DNA of 60,960 nt from Candidatus Lachnoclostridium stercoravium. GTDB lineage: Bacteria; Bacillota; Clostridia; Lachnospirales; Lachnospiraceae. The stretch is taken from NCBI GenBank assembly GCA_019118365.1, contig DWZA01000060.1, positions 1 to 60,960 of the forward strand. Direction: 5' to 3'. The notes under the pieces are model-generated. The model was not told the origin of the DNA. It saw only the letters and a list, made by a program, of their open reading frames with translations, and searched no databases. Below, piece after piece: positions 1 through 9,279 of this stretch. Each line of letters opens with the position of its first letter. Position 1 is the first letter of the stretch. Position numbers and translations under genes: made by a program.

Positions 1-134
1 GAAGGGTGTTCGTCCTTCTCGCTCTCTGTGTTATTTTCTGTATTTTACCTGAATCCAAAACCAGAACCAATGAAAGCAGGGTCGATAAATTTGAAGCGGA
101 TTGGGTAGTGGAATTGGATTGGGTGGGAACACCG

Positions 135-1676
135 TTACTCCATCTCAATCGTCGCCGGCGGTTTCCCCGTGCAATCATACAGCACCCGGTTCACGCCTTT
201 CACTTCATTCACGATCCTGTTTGTCACCTTCGCCAGCACTTCCCACGGAAGCTGGGCGGACTCTGCGGTCATGAAGTCAGATGTAAGGACTGCGCGCAGC
301 GCGATGGCATAGTCGTATGTCCTGCCGTCGCCCATGCATCCTACGGAACGCATATTGGTAAGGGCGGCAAAATACTGTCCCAGGTTCTTATCAACGCCTG
401 CTTTGGCGATCTCTTCCCGATAGATCGCGTCTGCGTCCTGGACGATCTTTACTTTTTCTGCTGTGACTTCGCCGATGATGCGCACTCCAAGGCCTGGGCC
501 TGGGAATGGCTGACGGTATACCAGGTATTCTGGAATGCCCAGTTCAAGGCCTGCGCGGCGGACTTCATCTTTAAACAGAAGCCGCAGCGGTTCTATGATC
601 TCTTTGAAGTCTACGTAGTCCGGAAGACCTCCTACGTTGTGGTGAGACTTGATCACTGCGGATTTTCCCAGGCCGGATTCGATCACGTCAGGGTAGATCG
701 TTCCCTGCACCAGGAAGTCTACGGCTCCGATCTTCTTTGCCTCTTCTTCAAATACGCGGATGAATTCCTCTCCAATGATCTTTCTCTTGCTTTCCGGTTC
801 TTCCACGCCGGCTAATTTCTTGTAAAAACGCTCCTGTGCGTTAACACGGATGAAATTCAGGTCGTACGGGCCGTTCGGGCCGAATACCGCCTCAACCTCG
901 TCGCCTTCGTTCTTGCGGAGAAGGCCGTGATCAACAAATACGCAGGTAAGCTGTTTTCCAACTGCCTTGGACAGGAGGACAGCCGCTACAGAGGAGTCCA
1001 CGCCGCCGGACAGCGCGCAGAGTACCCGTCCTGTTCCTACCTTTTCCCGGATCTCCCGGATCGTCGTCTCTACGAAGGAATCCATCTTCCAGTCGCCGGA
1101 GCAGCCGCATACCTTATAAACAAAGTTGGACAGCATCTTCATTCCTTCTTTGGTATGCATAACCTCTGGATGGAACTGCACCGCGTATAAATTCTTCTCC
1201 GGCAGTTCCATGGCCGCAACCGGGCATACCGGCGTATGGGCGGTTACACGAAAGCCTTCCGGCGCTTTCTCAATATAATCTGTATGGCTCATCCAGCATA
1301 CGGTGCTGGGAGAAACATCCTGGAATAAAACGGAAGAGGTATCCACTTCCACCTCTGTGTGGCCATACTCGCTGACCGGAGCCGTCTTTACGCTGCCGCC
1401 CAGAAGATATGCCATCAGCTGGGAGCCATAGCAGATGCCCAGTACGGGAATGCCCATCTCAAGAAGCTCCTTTGGACATCTTGGAGAGTCGTCGCCATAA
1501 ACACTGTTTGGTCCGCCGGTAAAAATGATCCCTTTCGGATTCATTTCCCTGATCTTATCCATGCTCATGCTATATGGATGCACTTCGCAATATACATTGC
1601 ACTCTCTGACTCTTCTTGCGATCAGCTGATTGTACTGGCCGCCGAAATCAAGTACGATGATCATTTCTCGATTCAT
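135..1676 (-). CDS. guaA: GMP synthase (glutamine-hydrolysing)
   Basis: This enzyme converts XMP, glutamine and ATP to GMP in the last step of cytosolic guanine nucleotide synthesis. The 513-residue protein has the normal family length. The N-terminal class I amidotransferase domain shows LDFGGQYNQ at the start, the nucleophile elbow GICYGSQL near residue 80 and FHPEVMHT near 170. The synthetase half has the PP-loop SGGVDSS near residue 225, followed by the C-terminal dimerisation domain ending in KPPATIEME. The start ATG follows GGAGG at a good distance. The gene has its own promoter directly after the uvrA stop and a leader of about 107 nt containing a GCGCACAGTCTGTGCGC hairpin. I see no purine riboswitch core in that leader. 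The 134 bases beyond the stop hold no gene, only a small GAAGG/CCTTC hairpin at the window edge. The identification is very secure. Confidence 0.98.
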   Translation of the reverse strand: MNREMIIVLDFGGQYNQLIARRVRECNVYCEVHPYSMSMDKIREMNPKGIIFTGGPNSVYGDDSPRCPKELLEMGIPVLGICYGSQLMAYLLGGSVKTAPVSEYGHTEVEVDTSSVLFQDVSPSTVCWMSHTDYIEKAPEGFRVTAHTPVCPVAAMELPEKNLYAVQFHPEVMHTKEGMKMLSNFVYKVCGCSGDWKMDSFVETTIREIREKVGTGRVLCALSGGVDSSVAAVLLSKAVGKQLTCVFVDHGLLRKNEGDEVEAVFGPNGPYDLNFIRVNAQERFYKKLAGVEEPESKRKIIGEEFIRVFEEEAKKIGAVDFLVQGTIYPDVIESGLGKSAVIKSHHNVGGLPDYVDFKEIIEPLRLLFKDEVRRAGLELGIPEYLVYRQPFPGPGLGVRIIGEVTAEKVKIVQDADAIYREEIAKAGVDKNLGQYFAALTNMRSVGCMGDGRTYDYAIALRAVLTSDFMTAESAQLPWEVLAKVTNRIVNEVKGVNRVLYDCTGKPPATIEME

Positions 1677-1790
1677 CAGGAATCCTCCTTTTATCTATTG
1701 GTTTTATCTGTCTTTGGATATTCCGGCGCACAGACTGTGCGCACGTTTTAATACTGCTTCTTTGCCTCTGCCAGGGCAGGGACGTTCCCT

Positions 1791-1819
1791 ATTATAAAGT
1801 AGGAATAAATGATTGACAA
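1791..1819 (-). promoter_or_regulatory. sigma-A promoter of guaA
   Basis: On the minus strand TTGTCA (1819-1814) and TATAAT (1796-1791) are separated by exactly 17 bases, which is consensus sigma-A architecture. Transcription should start near 1784, giving a leader of about 107 nt before the guaA ATG. The promoter begins only about 15 bases beyond the uvrA stop codon. Confidence 0.8.
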
Positions 1820-1834
1820 GGATTTCCTGAAAAA

Positions 1835-4684
1835 TCAGTCTTTTTTACTCTTTTCATCCGGTTCCAGATACTTTTTCACGTATTGCCCTGTGTAGGAAAC
1901 CGGGTTCGCCGCCACTTCTTCCGGCGTTCCCTGAGCGATCACTGTGCCGCCCTTATCTCCGCCTTCCGGACCGATATCGATAATATGATCTGCTGTTTTG
2001 ATCACGTCCAGATTGTGCTCGATCACTACGACTGTGTTTCCGCCTTCCGAGAGCCGACGCAGGATCTCGATCAGCTTGTGGACGTCTGCAAAATGCAGGC
2101 CTGTAGTAGGTTCGTCCAGAACATATATGGTCTTTCCTGTACTCCTTCTGCTCAGCTCAGCCGCCAGCTTGATCCTCTGTGCCTCGCCGCCGGAAAGCTC
2201 TGTGGACGGCTGGCCCAGGCGGATATAGGAAAGTCCCACATCGTAAAGAGTCGAGATCTTTCTATATATAGAAGGAACATTTTCAAAAAACTTCATAGCC
2301 TCTTCCACGGTCATATTCAGCACGTCGTAAATATTTTTCCCTTTGTATTTTACTTCCAGAGTTTCACGGTTATACCGCTTTCCGCCGCAGACCTCGCAGG
2401 GAACGTATACGTCCGGAAGAAAATGCATCTCGATCTTGATGATGCCGTCGCCGCTGCAGGCTTCGCAGCGGCCGCCTTTTACGTTGAAGCTGAAACGGCC
2501 CTTCTGGTATCCCCGTTCTTTCGCATCCGTAGTGGCTGCGAACAGGTCGCGGATCATATCGAAGACTCCGGTATAAGTGGCGGGATTAGAACGGGGCGTG
2601 CGTCCGATAGGAGACTGATCGATCGCAATGATCTTATCCAGCTGCTCCGCTCCCTCGATAGAATCGTACTTTCCTGGAATCGTCCGGGCGTGGTTCAGCT
2701 TCCTGGCCAGCGCCTTATACAGGATCTCATTTACAAGGGAAGACTTTCCTGATCCGGAAACCCCGGTTACGCAGGTCATAACGCCGAGAGGAAACGTAAC
2801 ATCGATATTCTTCAGATTATTCTCCCTGGCCCCTCTTACTGTAAGAAAGCCTGTGGGCTTTCTCCGCTCCGACGGCACCGGGATCTTCAGGCGGCCGCTG
2901 AGGTACGCGCCTGTAATGGACTGTTTGCATTTCATGATCTGGTTCGCCGTACCGATAGCCACTACTTCTCCGCCGTGTTCTCCCGCGCCTGGGCCGATGT
3001 CCACAATGCAGTCCGCCGCCCTCATAGTATCCTCGTCGTGCTCCACTACAAGGACGCTGTTTCCCAGATCCCGCAGGTGGAGCAGCGTCTTAAGAAGCTT
3101 GTCGTTGTCCCTCTGGTGAAGGCCGATGCTGGGCTCGTCCAGAATGTACGCCACTCCCACCAGGCCGGAACCGATCTGGGTGGCCAGACGGATCCTCTGC
3201 GCTTCTCCGCCAGAGAGAGTGCCCGTCGCCCTGCTTAAGGACAGGTAATCCAGGCCGACGTCTATCAGAAAGCTCACTCTGGCCCGTATCTCTTTTAAGA
3301 TCTGCTGGCCGATGGCTAACTGCATGTCCGTCAGTTTCAGCCCGTCGATAAAATCCCGGAAAGACAGGATAGACATGTCCGTAGCGTCGTAAATATTTTT
3401 ATCTCCCACAGTCACCGCCAGAGATTCCTTTTTCAGCCTTTTCCCCTTGCAGGCAGGGCATGGGGTGATCCTCATAAACGTCTCGTATTCCGCCTTGGAA
3501 CTTTCGGAAAATGTCTCCCGGTATCTGCGAGCCACGTTCTGCAAAAGCCCTTCAAAAGCCACGTCATAAACGCCTTGTCCCCGCTGCCCTTTATAGTGGA
3601 CCTTCAGTTCCTTTCCATTTGTGCCGTAGATCAGCACGTCATGGATCTCTTTCGGATAATCCTGGAACGGAGTATCCAGGTCAAAATGATATTCCTCGCA
3701 GAGAGCGTCCAGGATCGCCCTGGTAAAGCTGCCTTTGGCCGCGCAGGACTGCCACCCCAGCACGGTGATCGCCCCCTGGTTGATGCTCAGAGACTTATCC
3801 GGTATCATCAGGTCTTCGTCAAATTCCATCTTATAGCCCAGACCAAAGCAGTCCGGGCAGGCGCCGAACGGATTGTTGAAAGAAAAGCTCCTGGGCTCCA
3901 CTTCGTCGATGCTGATGCCGCAGTCCGGGCAGGCAAAATTCTGGCTGAAATTCACCATCTCTCCGTCCTGCACATCTACCATCATCAGGCCGTTTCCCAG
4001 AGAAAGAGCGTTTTCGATCGAGTCCGTGAGGCGCTTCTCGATCCCTTCTCTTACGATCAGACGGTCCACGACGATCTCAATATTGTGCTTGATATTTTTA
4101 TCTAATTTGATCTCCTCTGACAGCTCGTAAAGGTTGCCGTCGATACGGACGCGGACGTATCCGCTCCTCCTTGTGTGATCCAGGATCTTTACGTGCTCGC
4201 CCTTTCTGCCCCTGACGATAGGCGCCAGGATCTGGATCCTGGTCCGCTCCGGAAATTCCATGATCTGGTCCACCATCTGGTCTACCGTCTGCTTTTTGAT
4301 CTCCCGGCCGCACTTCGGGCAATGGGGAATGCCGATCCGGGCGTACAGAAGACGCATATAATCGTAGATCTCCGTCACTGTCCCTACTGTAGAACGGGGG
4401 TTGCGGTTCGTCGATTTCTGGTCGATGGAGATCGCCGGGGAAAGCCCTTCGATGCTTTCCACATCCGGTTTTTCCATCTGCCCCAGGAACTGGCGGGCAT
4501 AGGATGACAAAGACTCCATGTAGCGCCTCTGACCCTCCGCATAGATCGTATCAAAAGCCAGGGAGGACTTTCCAGAACCGCTGAGCCCGGTCAGGACCAC
4601 CAGCTCATTCCGGGGGATGTCCAGGGAAATATTCTTCAGATTGTGCTCGTTCGCACCGCGTATTTTTATATATTGCTTTGCCAT
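1835..4684 (-). CDS. uvrA: Excinuclease ABC subunit A
   Basis: This is the damage-recognition ATPase of nucleotide excision repair, acting with UvrB and UvrC in the cytoplasm. The 949-residue protein is full length. It has two ABC modules, with Walker A motifs GLSGSGKSS near residue 34 and GVSGSGKSS near residue 645 and two LSGGEAQRI signatures. The UvrA zinc clusters are visible as CPKCG, CPDCG and [16 protein letters not shown]. The C terminus has the family phrase [12 protein letters not shown]. The start ATG lies behind GAAAGGA. No uvrB is present beside it in this window. The region upstream holds two small related hairpins (4723-4802). The identification is very secure. Confidence 0.98.
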   Translation of the reverse strand: MAKQYIKIRGANEHNLKNISLDIPRNELVVLTGLSGSGKSSLAFDTIYAEGQRRYMESLSSYARQFLGQMEKPDVESIEGLSPAISIDQKSTNRNPRSTVGTVTEIYDYMRLLYARIGIPHCPKCGREIKKQTVDQMVDQIMEFPERTRIQILAPIVRGRKGEHVKILDHTRRSGYVRVRIDGNLYELSEEIKLDKNIKHNIEIVVDRLIVREGIEKRLTDSIENALSLGNGLMMVDVQDGEMVNFSQNFACPDCGISIDEVEPRSFSFNNPFGACPDCFGLGYKMEFDEDLMIPDKSLSINQGAITVLGWQSCAAKGSFTRAILDALCEEYHFDLDTPFQDYPKEIHDVLIYGTNGKELKVHYKGQRGQGVYDVAFEGLLQNVARRYRETFSESSKAEYETFMRITPCPACKGKRLKKESLAVTVGDKNIYDATDMSILSFRDFIDGLKLTDMQLAIGQQILKEIRARVSFLIDVGLDYLSLSRATGTLSGGEAQRIRLATQIGSGLVGVAYILDEPSIGLHQRDNDKLLKTLLHLRDLGNSVLVVEHDEDTMRAADCIVDIGPGAGEHGGEVVAIGTANQIMKCKQSITGAYLSGRLKIPVPSERRKPTGFLTVRGARENNLKNIDVTFPLGVMTCVTGVSGSGKSSLVNEILYKALARKLNHARTIPGKYDSIEGAEQLDKIIAIDQSPIGRTPRSNPATYTGVFDMIRDLFAATTDAKERGYQKGRFSFNVKGGRCEACSGDGIIKIEMHFLPDVYVPCEVCGGKRYNRETLEVKYKGKNIYDVLNMTVEEAMKFFENVPSIYRKISTLYDVGLSYIRLGQPSTELSGGEAQRIKLAAELSRRSTGKTIYVLDEPTTGLHFADVHKLIEILRRLSEGGNTVVVIEHNLDVIKTADHIIDIGPEGGDKGGTVIAQGTPEEVAANPVSYTGQYVKKYLEPDEKSKKD

Positions 4685-4722
4685 TGCAAATCCTTTCTGT
4701 ATGACTTTTCTGAATTATACCA

Positions 4723-4802
4723 TGTCCACTAAAACTCGTGGAGAACCTCGTTAAGTGGACAGGTATGACTCGCACTAGGCTCGTAAATACCTCGCCAAGT
4801 GC
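4723..4802. repeat. Two tandem related hairpins upstream of uvrA
   Basis: The first hairpin has arms TGTCCACT (4723-4730) and AGTGGACA (4754-4761). The second has arms GCACT (4772-4776) and AGTGC (4798-4802). Their internal sequences match: each reads CACTA, then CTCGT, then ACCTCG, then AAGTG at the same relative spacing. They are therefore diverged copies of one unit of about 30 bp with both stem and loop conserved. The function is unknown. They could act as a transcript-end or leader structure for uvrA or be a small interspersed element. Confidence 0.6.
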
Positions 4803-4978
4803 TCATATTATACCACACCATATTTTATATTGCAAACATTTGTTCGTTATTTTATCCATCCTTTCGGCAGACTATGCGGACAGCTGAGCGGATATGTATT
4901 TTTGCAACGAAAAGACGCGGTCCTTTCGGCCGCGCCTTTCGAAAAAGAATGTATAAGGAAAATGGCAAATACGCTTTT

Positions 4979-5746
4979 TTACAGATTTACGTCTCTGTTG
5001 CAGTCTTTGGAATAGATGTATGTAAAGTTTGTTCTGCCGCAGCCGTAAGCAGCCTGTGGGCAGAATGCTCCGAACCATACGAAGTCGTCTTTCTTGATCA
5101 TCTTCCACTCGTCGTCTAACAGATAAACGCCTTCGCCTTCCAGGATGTACATGCCGTGCTCCTGAACGTGTGTCTCAACGAACGAATGGCAGCCGCCTGG
5201 AGCGAATGAAAGGATGTGCATATTCATATCAAATGCCTTGTCTACTGGAAGAAGGTCTTTGATGAATACGTTCTCCATGTTGTCATAGTATGCATATTCC
5301 ATATCGTTTACATTTCCGTAGTAAACGTATGGCTGGCCAACGCCTTCAGCCGGGATAAATACCTGCTTGTATAAGATAGCTTTCATCGGCTCGGAACCTG
5401 TGTTCTTGAACTCGATGCCAACGCCTGCAGGAGCGTAGATATATGCGCCTTCTGGAGCGTCGTACTCTTTCCCGTCAACGGTAAAGCTGCCGTGTCCTTC
5501 GCAGATATACATAAATGTCTCAATGTTGGACTCTGTTCCGAACTTCTTTGTCGTGCCGCCGTTTGGCTCGGCAGTTACCAGGTACTGAACAAAGCTTGCG
5601 CCATATTTTGGAGAAGCGACAATACTTACCTTGCAGCCTTCGATTCCTGGAATGACGTTATTTACCAGTCCTTCCGGCGGAATAACTACAAATTTTCCTG
5701 GTTTGATGATAGCTCTTGTTGATAAAATGTCACTTGGATATCCCAT
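4979..5746 (-). CDS. allE: (S)-ureidoglycine aminohydrolase
   Basis: This bicupin enzyme releases ammonia from (S)-ureidoglycine to give (S)-ureidoglycolate, the step after allantoate hydrolysis in purine-ring degradation. I chose the ATG at 5746 (protein begins MGYPSDIL, 255 residues) because GAAAGGAAG sits about 9 bases upstream. The longer reading frame would add 14 residues without a ribosome site. The N-terminal cupin includes GHGSFTVDGKEYDAPEGA and the C-terminal cupin holds the metal site HSFVETHVQEHGMYILEG, the typical H-x-x-x-H-x-x-x-H-x-M pattern of the family. It lies 82 bases downstream of the small cupin gene on the same strand and is probably co-transcribed with it. allC and allD, which would act before and after, are not in the window. 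Confidence 0.92.
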   Translation of the reverse strand: MGYPSDILSTRAIIKPGKFVVIPPEGLVNNVIPGIEGCKVSIVASPKYGASFVQYLVTAEPNGGTTKKFGTESNIETFMYICEGHGSFTVDGKEYDAPEGAYIYAPAGVGIEFKNTGSEPMKAILYKQVFIPAEGVGQPYVYYGNVNDMEYAYYDNMENVFIKDLLPVDKAFDMNMHILSFAPGGCHSFVETHVQEHGMYILEGEGVYLLDDEWKMIKKDDFVWFGAFCPQAAYGCGRTNFTYIYSKDCNRDVNL

Positions 5747-5828
5747 GATCGTATACTTCCTTTCTTTTATTTTGGATAACAGTTCCAATTCTATGTATAC
5801 TGGCCCGTCTGGTCTATAAGACTGCGGA

Positions 5829-6197
5829 TCAGATCTCGTCTTTATGTGTCTCGCTGTAGGTGATAACTGCGATATATTCCAGGTCGCAGTCGCCGATGTT
5901 CTCGATGGCGTGGAAATCGCCGTCTTTGCACTGGGTCATATCGCCTGGCTCCAGTATGTACTCTGTACCGTTGTCATTTACTTTTGCTTTTCCCTTTAAG
6001 ATGTAATATGTCTCGAAATCTCCGGAATGGGTGTGCTGGCCGATAGAACCGCCGACCGGGATAATGCTGACGCCAAACAGCCTTCCTGTTCCGAACATCC
6101 TATCTTTCTCCAGAATATTAACAACTCTTGTTGTTCCTTTGCCGCCCTTTAAATGTGGCTCCAGTGTAACGCTTAATTCATTTGCTCTTCTTACCAT
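5829..6197 (-). CDS. Small single-domain cupin protein
   Basis: This 122-residue single cupin has the two family motifs: G-x-x-x-QHTHSGDFETYYILKG around residues 52-70 and a C-terminal part with PGDMTQCKDGDFHAIEN. The His residues in QHTH and DFH and the Glu in DFE would bind a metal. It is the first gene after the regulated promoter at 6329-6356 and is followed by allE, so a role in allantoin or ureidoglycine metabolism is likely, possibly isomerisation or stabilisation of a labile ureido intermediate. That role is inferred from position only. A generic sugar-binding cupin or an oxalate-type enzyme is also possible. Confidence 0.8.
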   Translation of the reverse strand: MVRRANELSVTLEPHLKGGKGTTRVVNILEKDRMFGTGRLFGVSIIPVGGSIGQHTHSGDFETYYILKGKAKVNDNGTEYILEPGDMTQCKDGDFHAIENIGDCDLEYIAVITYSETHKDEI

Positions 6198-6307
6198 GAT
6201 GTGCTCTCCTCTCCTTGATCACATATTTACGTGTTCTGCTGCGGCTGTACGCCTGTTTTGCTGCGCTCCACCCCATTTGGAGCCGCTTTTTAAAAATCCA
6301 ACCTTGT

Positions 6308-6356
6308 GGTCGACCTCTTTTTACTATTATTCTATCACAAAAAAATAATTTTGCAA
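6308..6356 (-). promoter_or_regulatory. Promoter of the cupin-allE operon with GGTCGACC operator
   Basis: On the minus strand TTGCAA (6356-6351) and TAGAAT (6334-6329) are separated by 16 bases. A perfect palindrome GGTCGACC occupies 6308-6315, just at or after the predicted transcription start. A repressor bound there would block initiation. The near-identical GGTCAACC sits inside the promoter of the allantoinase-permease operon at 12131-12138. The element has the TGGTxxACC form typical of FCD-type GntR regulators, one of which is encoded next door at 6578. Confidence 0.6.
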
Positions 6357-6449
6357 GGTAATTTTTCCCTAATTTTATCTTTTTTTCCAGGAAATTTTTA
6401 CAGATCTGTCAAAATGACAAAAAAACTACAATTATTTTCCCTGTGAGCC

Positions 6450-6501
6450 TTGCCAATTCCTTCTTATTTATATATAATTAGAAAATGTAAACCATTCGAC
6501 C
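6450..6501 (+). promoter_or_regulatory. Promoter of the XRE-GntR regulator gene
   Basis: TTGCCA (6450-6455) and TATAAT (6473-6478) are 17 bases apart on the plus strand. An imperfect palindrome, AAACC then CGACCGGTTTT (about 6489-6507), follows immediately and includes the string TCGACC shared with the putative operators at 6308 and 12131. Autoregulation is therefore plausible. The 380-base interval 6198-6577 contains only these two divergent promoters; no additional gene is seen. Confidence 0.6.
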
Positions 6502-6577
6502 GGTTTTCATATTTTACAATTCCGTTTTATACGGACATTTCTGCAAGATTTGTCCGTCAAAGAAAGGATATTTATTT

Positions 6578-7630
6578 ATGGATCAGATGAACGGCGATTC
6601 CCAGAATATTGCTGATGTTCTTTTAAACCCGTCCCATATACGGGAAAATCTTCTCCACCTCCGGCGCAGGCTCATGCTGTCCCAGGGTGAATTTATCGAA
6701 AAATATCTGTCAAAAGAGGATGGCACTCCTCTTTTAAGCGTTTCAAAGCTTTCCAACATTGAGACTAAAGGCGGAAAGGATACGGAAAAATATGCGGAGA
6801 TCATCGCAGCCCAGCTGTCTATGGATCCCGCCCTTTTCCAGCTGACCCCGGATGCCTTTGCAAAAAATATTGACGTTTTCATTGAAAAGCAGGTTCGAAG
6901 CGCTTCTGGAGACAATCTCTCCGATCTGGCGCAGATGGTGCAGAAAACAAGCTATGTAGAGACCCTTGTACGGGTGATCAGCGACTACCTTACGGACAAT
7001 CTGATCTCCGGCGCTTTAAAGCCAGGGGACAAGCTTCCGTCTGACCGGAATCTTGCCGTTATGTTCGGCGTAGGCCGTACGGCTATCCGCGAAGCCCTGA
7101 AAGTGCTTTCCGTCCTCGGCCTGATCCGCATACTTCCCGGCCAGGGAACTTTTGTCGCTTCCAACAGCACGAATTTCTTTATGGCTCCCCTGTCCTGGAC
7201 CTTCCTTTTAGGAGAGCACAACCTGGAAAATGTCCTTACTGTCCGTACTATGCTGGAATGCACTGCTTCCCGCCTCGCCGCCTGGAAGGCCACCGATGAA
7301 GAGCTGGACGAGATCGAAGCTATCATCCATTCCGCTCAGGAGGCTTTTTCCAATTACAATTTCCAGAAATTCCTGGAATATGATATGGATTTCCACTTAA
7401 GCCTTGCAAAAAGCTCCCACAACCCGATCATTTATGAGCTGCTTGCTACTTCCAGGAAGCTTATGGCCCATATCAGCCAGAGCGGCCTGCTGGGGATCAA
7501 CGACATGATAGAAGTCGATAAGGAGCACAGCCATGTCCTCGAATCCATCCGCACCCGCGATCCGGAGATCGCTTACAAAGCCATGGTAGATCATATGGCT
7601 AATTCCAACAAGCGTTATAAAATAACATAA
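6578..7630 (+). CDS. Transcription regulator with XRE-like N terminus, GntR HTH and FCD domain
   Basis: This 350-residue regulator is longer than the usual 220-250 residues of FCD-type GntR proteins. Residues about 21-87 resemble a Cro/C1-type helix-turn-helix (IRENLLHLRRRLMLSQGEF, then SVSKLSNIETKGG). Residues about 125-193 are a clear GntR winged helix (PGDKLPSDRNLAVMFGVGR, REALKVLSVLGLI, PGQGTFV). Residues about 215-345 form an all-helical FCD ligand domain with DFHLSLAKSSHNP and EHSHVLESIRTRD, which carry the usual Asp/His metal ligands. It is divergent from the cupin-allE operon and convergent with the first allantoinase, so it is probably the local regulator of allantoin use. It ends in a strong terminator. 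The ligand is unknown; allantoin, allantoate or ureidoglycolate are guesses. Confidence 0.88.
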   Translation: MDQMNGDSQNIADVLLNPSHIRENLLHLRRRLMLSQGEFIEKYLSKEDGTPLLSVSKLSNIETKGGKDTEKYAEIIAAQLSMDPALFQLTPDAFAKNIDVFIEKQVRSASGDNLSDLAQMVQKTSYVETLVRVISDYLTDNLISGALKPGDKLPSDRNLAVMFGVGRTAIREALKVLSVLGLIRILPGQGTFVASNSTNFFMAPLSWTFLLGEHNLENVLTVRTMLECTASRLAAWKATDEELDEIEAIIHSAQEAFSNYNFQKFLEYDMDFHLSLAKSSHNPIIYELLATSRKLMAHISQSGLLGINDMIEVDKEHSHVLESIRTRDPEIAYKAMVDHMANSNKRYKIT

Positions 7631-7671
7631 GACGGACAGGGAAATATTTTCCCTGTCCGCCGCTTATTATC

Positions 7672-7712
7672 CGGGAAACATATCCGCAGTATGTTTTCCG
7701 GATCCTTTTTTA
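7672..7712 (+). terminator. Terminator after the GntR-type gene
   Basis: A hairpin with arms CCGGGAAACATA (7672-7683) and TATGTTTTCCGG (7691-7702) is followed by a run of T on the plus strand. A second, T-less hairpin (GGACAGGGAAA/TTTCCCTGTCC) lies just before it at about 7634-7660. The convergent allantoinase gene ends at 7714. Confidence 0.8.
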
Positions 7713-7713
7713 T

Positions 7714-9123
7714 CTACACCTCCGCAACAGGAGTGACGAATTTTCCATATCCTGCTGCATCGTCCCTGTATCTTCCGTCTTCCGCTACGACTCTGCCGCG
7801 AATGATGGTACATACCGGGGCTCCTTTGCCTTCCAGGCCGTCAAAACAGCTTACGTGGCCTTTGGTAAAGAGTTTGTCCTGCTGGCACTTCCAGGTCTTT
7901 TCCGGATCGACGATCACGATATCCCCGTCAAACCCGATCTCGAACGCTCCCTTTTTCCCGTAAAGCCCGAATACCCTGGCCGGATTATAGTCCATGACCT
8001 TTGCGATCAGGCTGGGGCTCAGTCCCTTCTTATGGACCACCATATCGAACATCATCGGAAGGAAGAACTGGATGGAATTTAAACCGCCCCAGGCATGCCA
8101 TATGTCCTTGGTCGCGTTGTCTTTTTCCGCATCAGCCGCCGGAGAATGATCGCTTCCTACACAGGATAAGGTGCCGTCCAGTACATAATCCCACAGTTTT
8201 TCCATGTCTTCTTTTTTACGCATAGGCGGCGTGCACTTTGCAGGCGCTCCTTTCTCAAAAACAAAGTCTTCCGTAAATCCCAGGTAATGGGGACAAGTCT
8301 CCGCCGTCACCGGAAGTCCTTCATAGATCGCTTCTTTTACGACCTGCGCCACCATCGGATGGCTTACGTGGCAGATGTGGACGCGGCCGCCGGTCGCTCT
8401 CGCCATATCGATCACATTCTTTGTCGCCACATATTCCGTCCATACGTCGTGAGCATCCAGGAAATCCCGGATCTTTTCCTCGTTTGTGCGCCCTTCCTTT
8501 GCCTTTGCTTCCTTCTCCCTTTCCAGGATCTGTCCGTACTCTTCGCAGTGGAAGCCGCACAGCGCTCCATAGGGTTTTAAGATCTCCAGAGCTTTCCTCA
8601 CATTGCCCAGGTTCACTGTTGGAAATAAGTTTCCATTGGGACAGGTAAATCCCTTAAACGCCGCGACGCCGCATTTATGAAGCTCCTCCAGGTCATCCAT
8701 GTTATTTTTTATCGAGCCCGGCTGATCGTCGTAATCTCCGACGATACCGCCCCACAGGGCGAAATCCACATAGGAATGTCTGCTTATCATGGACAGTTTT
8801 ATATCAAAGACTTCCCGATTGATCAGGGACGGATCGTTATTTAAAGGCATGTCGATCAGAGTCGTGCAGCCTGCCGCTGCAGCCGCGCGGGAACCTGTCT
8901 CGAAATCTTCCCGGTATTCAAATCCCGGCTCATTTAAGTGGGCGTGGCAGTCGATGATCCCAGGGAAGACGTAATTTCCCTTCGCGTCGATCACTTCCTT
9001 TGCCTCCACGTTAGTTCCAGGCTCCAGGAAAGCCGCATACTTTCCGTCCCGGATCCCGATCTCCGCCTGGAATATCCTGTCCGGGGTGACCAGCCTGCCA
9101 TTTTTGATCAATAAGTCATACAT
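7714..9123 (-). CDS. allB: Allantoinase (first copy)
   Basis: This cyclic amidohydrolase opens the hydantoin ring of allantoin to allantoate. The 469-residue protein has normal length. Metal and active-site motifs are all present: GIIDCHAHLNEPG near residue 55, the carboxylated lysine in AAFKGFTCP near 150, GFHCEEYG near 190, HICHVSHP near 240 and the catalytic Asp in CVGSDHSPA near 315. It is on the same strand as the NCS1 permease and the second allantoinase, but a terminator-like hairpin separates it from the permease, so its expression may depend on read-through or an unseen promoter. A closely related dihydropyrimidinase or another hydantoinase specificity cannot be excluded by eye, but the local gene set favours allantoin. 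Confidence 0.9.
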   Translation of the reverse strand: MYDLLIKNGRLVTPDRIFQAEIGIRDGKYAAFLEPGTNVEAKEVIDAKGNYVFPGIIDCHAHLNEPGFEYREDFETGSRAAAAAGCTTLIDMPLNNDPSLINREVFDIKLSMISRHSYVDFALWGGIVGDYDDQPGSIKNNMDDLEELHKCGVAAFKGFTCPNGNLFPTVNLGNVRKALEILKPYGALCGFHCEEYGQILEREKEAKAKEGRTNEEKIRDFLDAHDVWTEYVATKNVIDMARATGGRVHICHVSHPMVAQVVKEAIYEGLPVTAETCPHYLGFTEDFVFEKGAPAKCTPPMRKKEDMEKLWDYVLDGTLSCVGSDHSPAADAEKDNATKDIWHAWGGLNSIQFFLPMMFDMVVHKKGLSPSLIAKVMDYNPARVFGLYGKKGAFEIGFDGDIVIVDPEKTWKCQQDKLFTKGHVSCFDGLEGKGAPVCTIIRGRVVAEDGRYRDDAAGYGKFVTPVAEV

Positions 9124-9192
9124 ATTTCAGCCTCCTTCGATTGTCTCTCCGATCCGGCGCCGCCGGCGCGTTTTGCCGGATCTTTCCTGATG

Positions 9193-9241
9193 TAAAAAGG
9201 AAGCGCCGCTGGTCTCCCGGAGAAAACCAGCCGGTGCTTCC
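9193..9241 (-). terminator. Terminator or attenuator between the permease and allB
   Basis: On the minus strand the arms GGAAGCACCGGCTGGT and ACCAGCGGCGCTTCC flank a short loop and are followed by TTTTTAC. It ends the allantoinase-permease transcript or sets the level of read-through into the downstream allantoinase. A second GC-rich stem (GATCCGGC/GCCGGATC) lies between it and the allantoinase ribosome site. Confidence 0.75.
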
Positions 9242-9279
9242 TCTTTTATTTTACTTTACCCGGTTCAGGATTTCAACTC

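Noticed and set aside
6-815. Long plus-strand open frame over guaA
   Set aside because: It lies wholly opposite the well-supported guaA gene, has no ribosome site and its translation shows no family motif. Such antisense frames recur opposite most GC-rich genes here (for example 1883-2752, 3575-4105, 23705-24283, 51776-52384) and are codon-composition shadows.
1677-1790. Purine riboswitch in the guaA leader
   Set aside because: The leader has a simple GCGCACAG hairpin, but the conserved core of purine riboswitches (ATA...GTTTCTAC...CCGTAAA) is not present.
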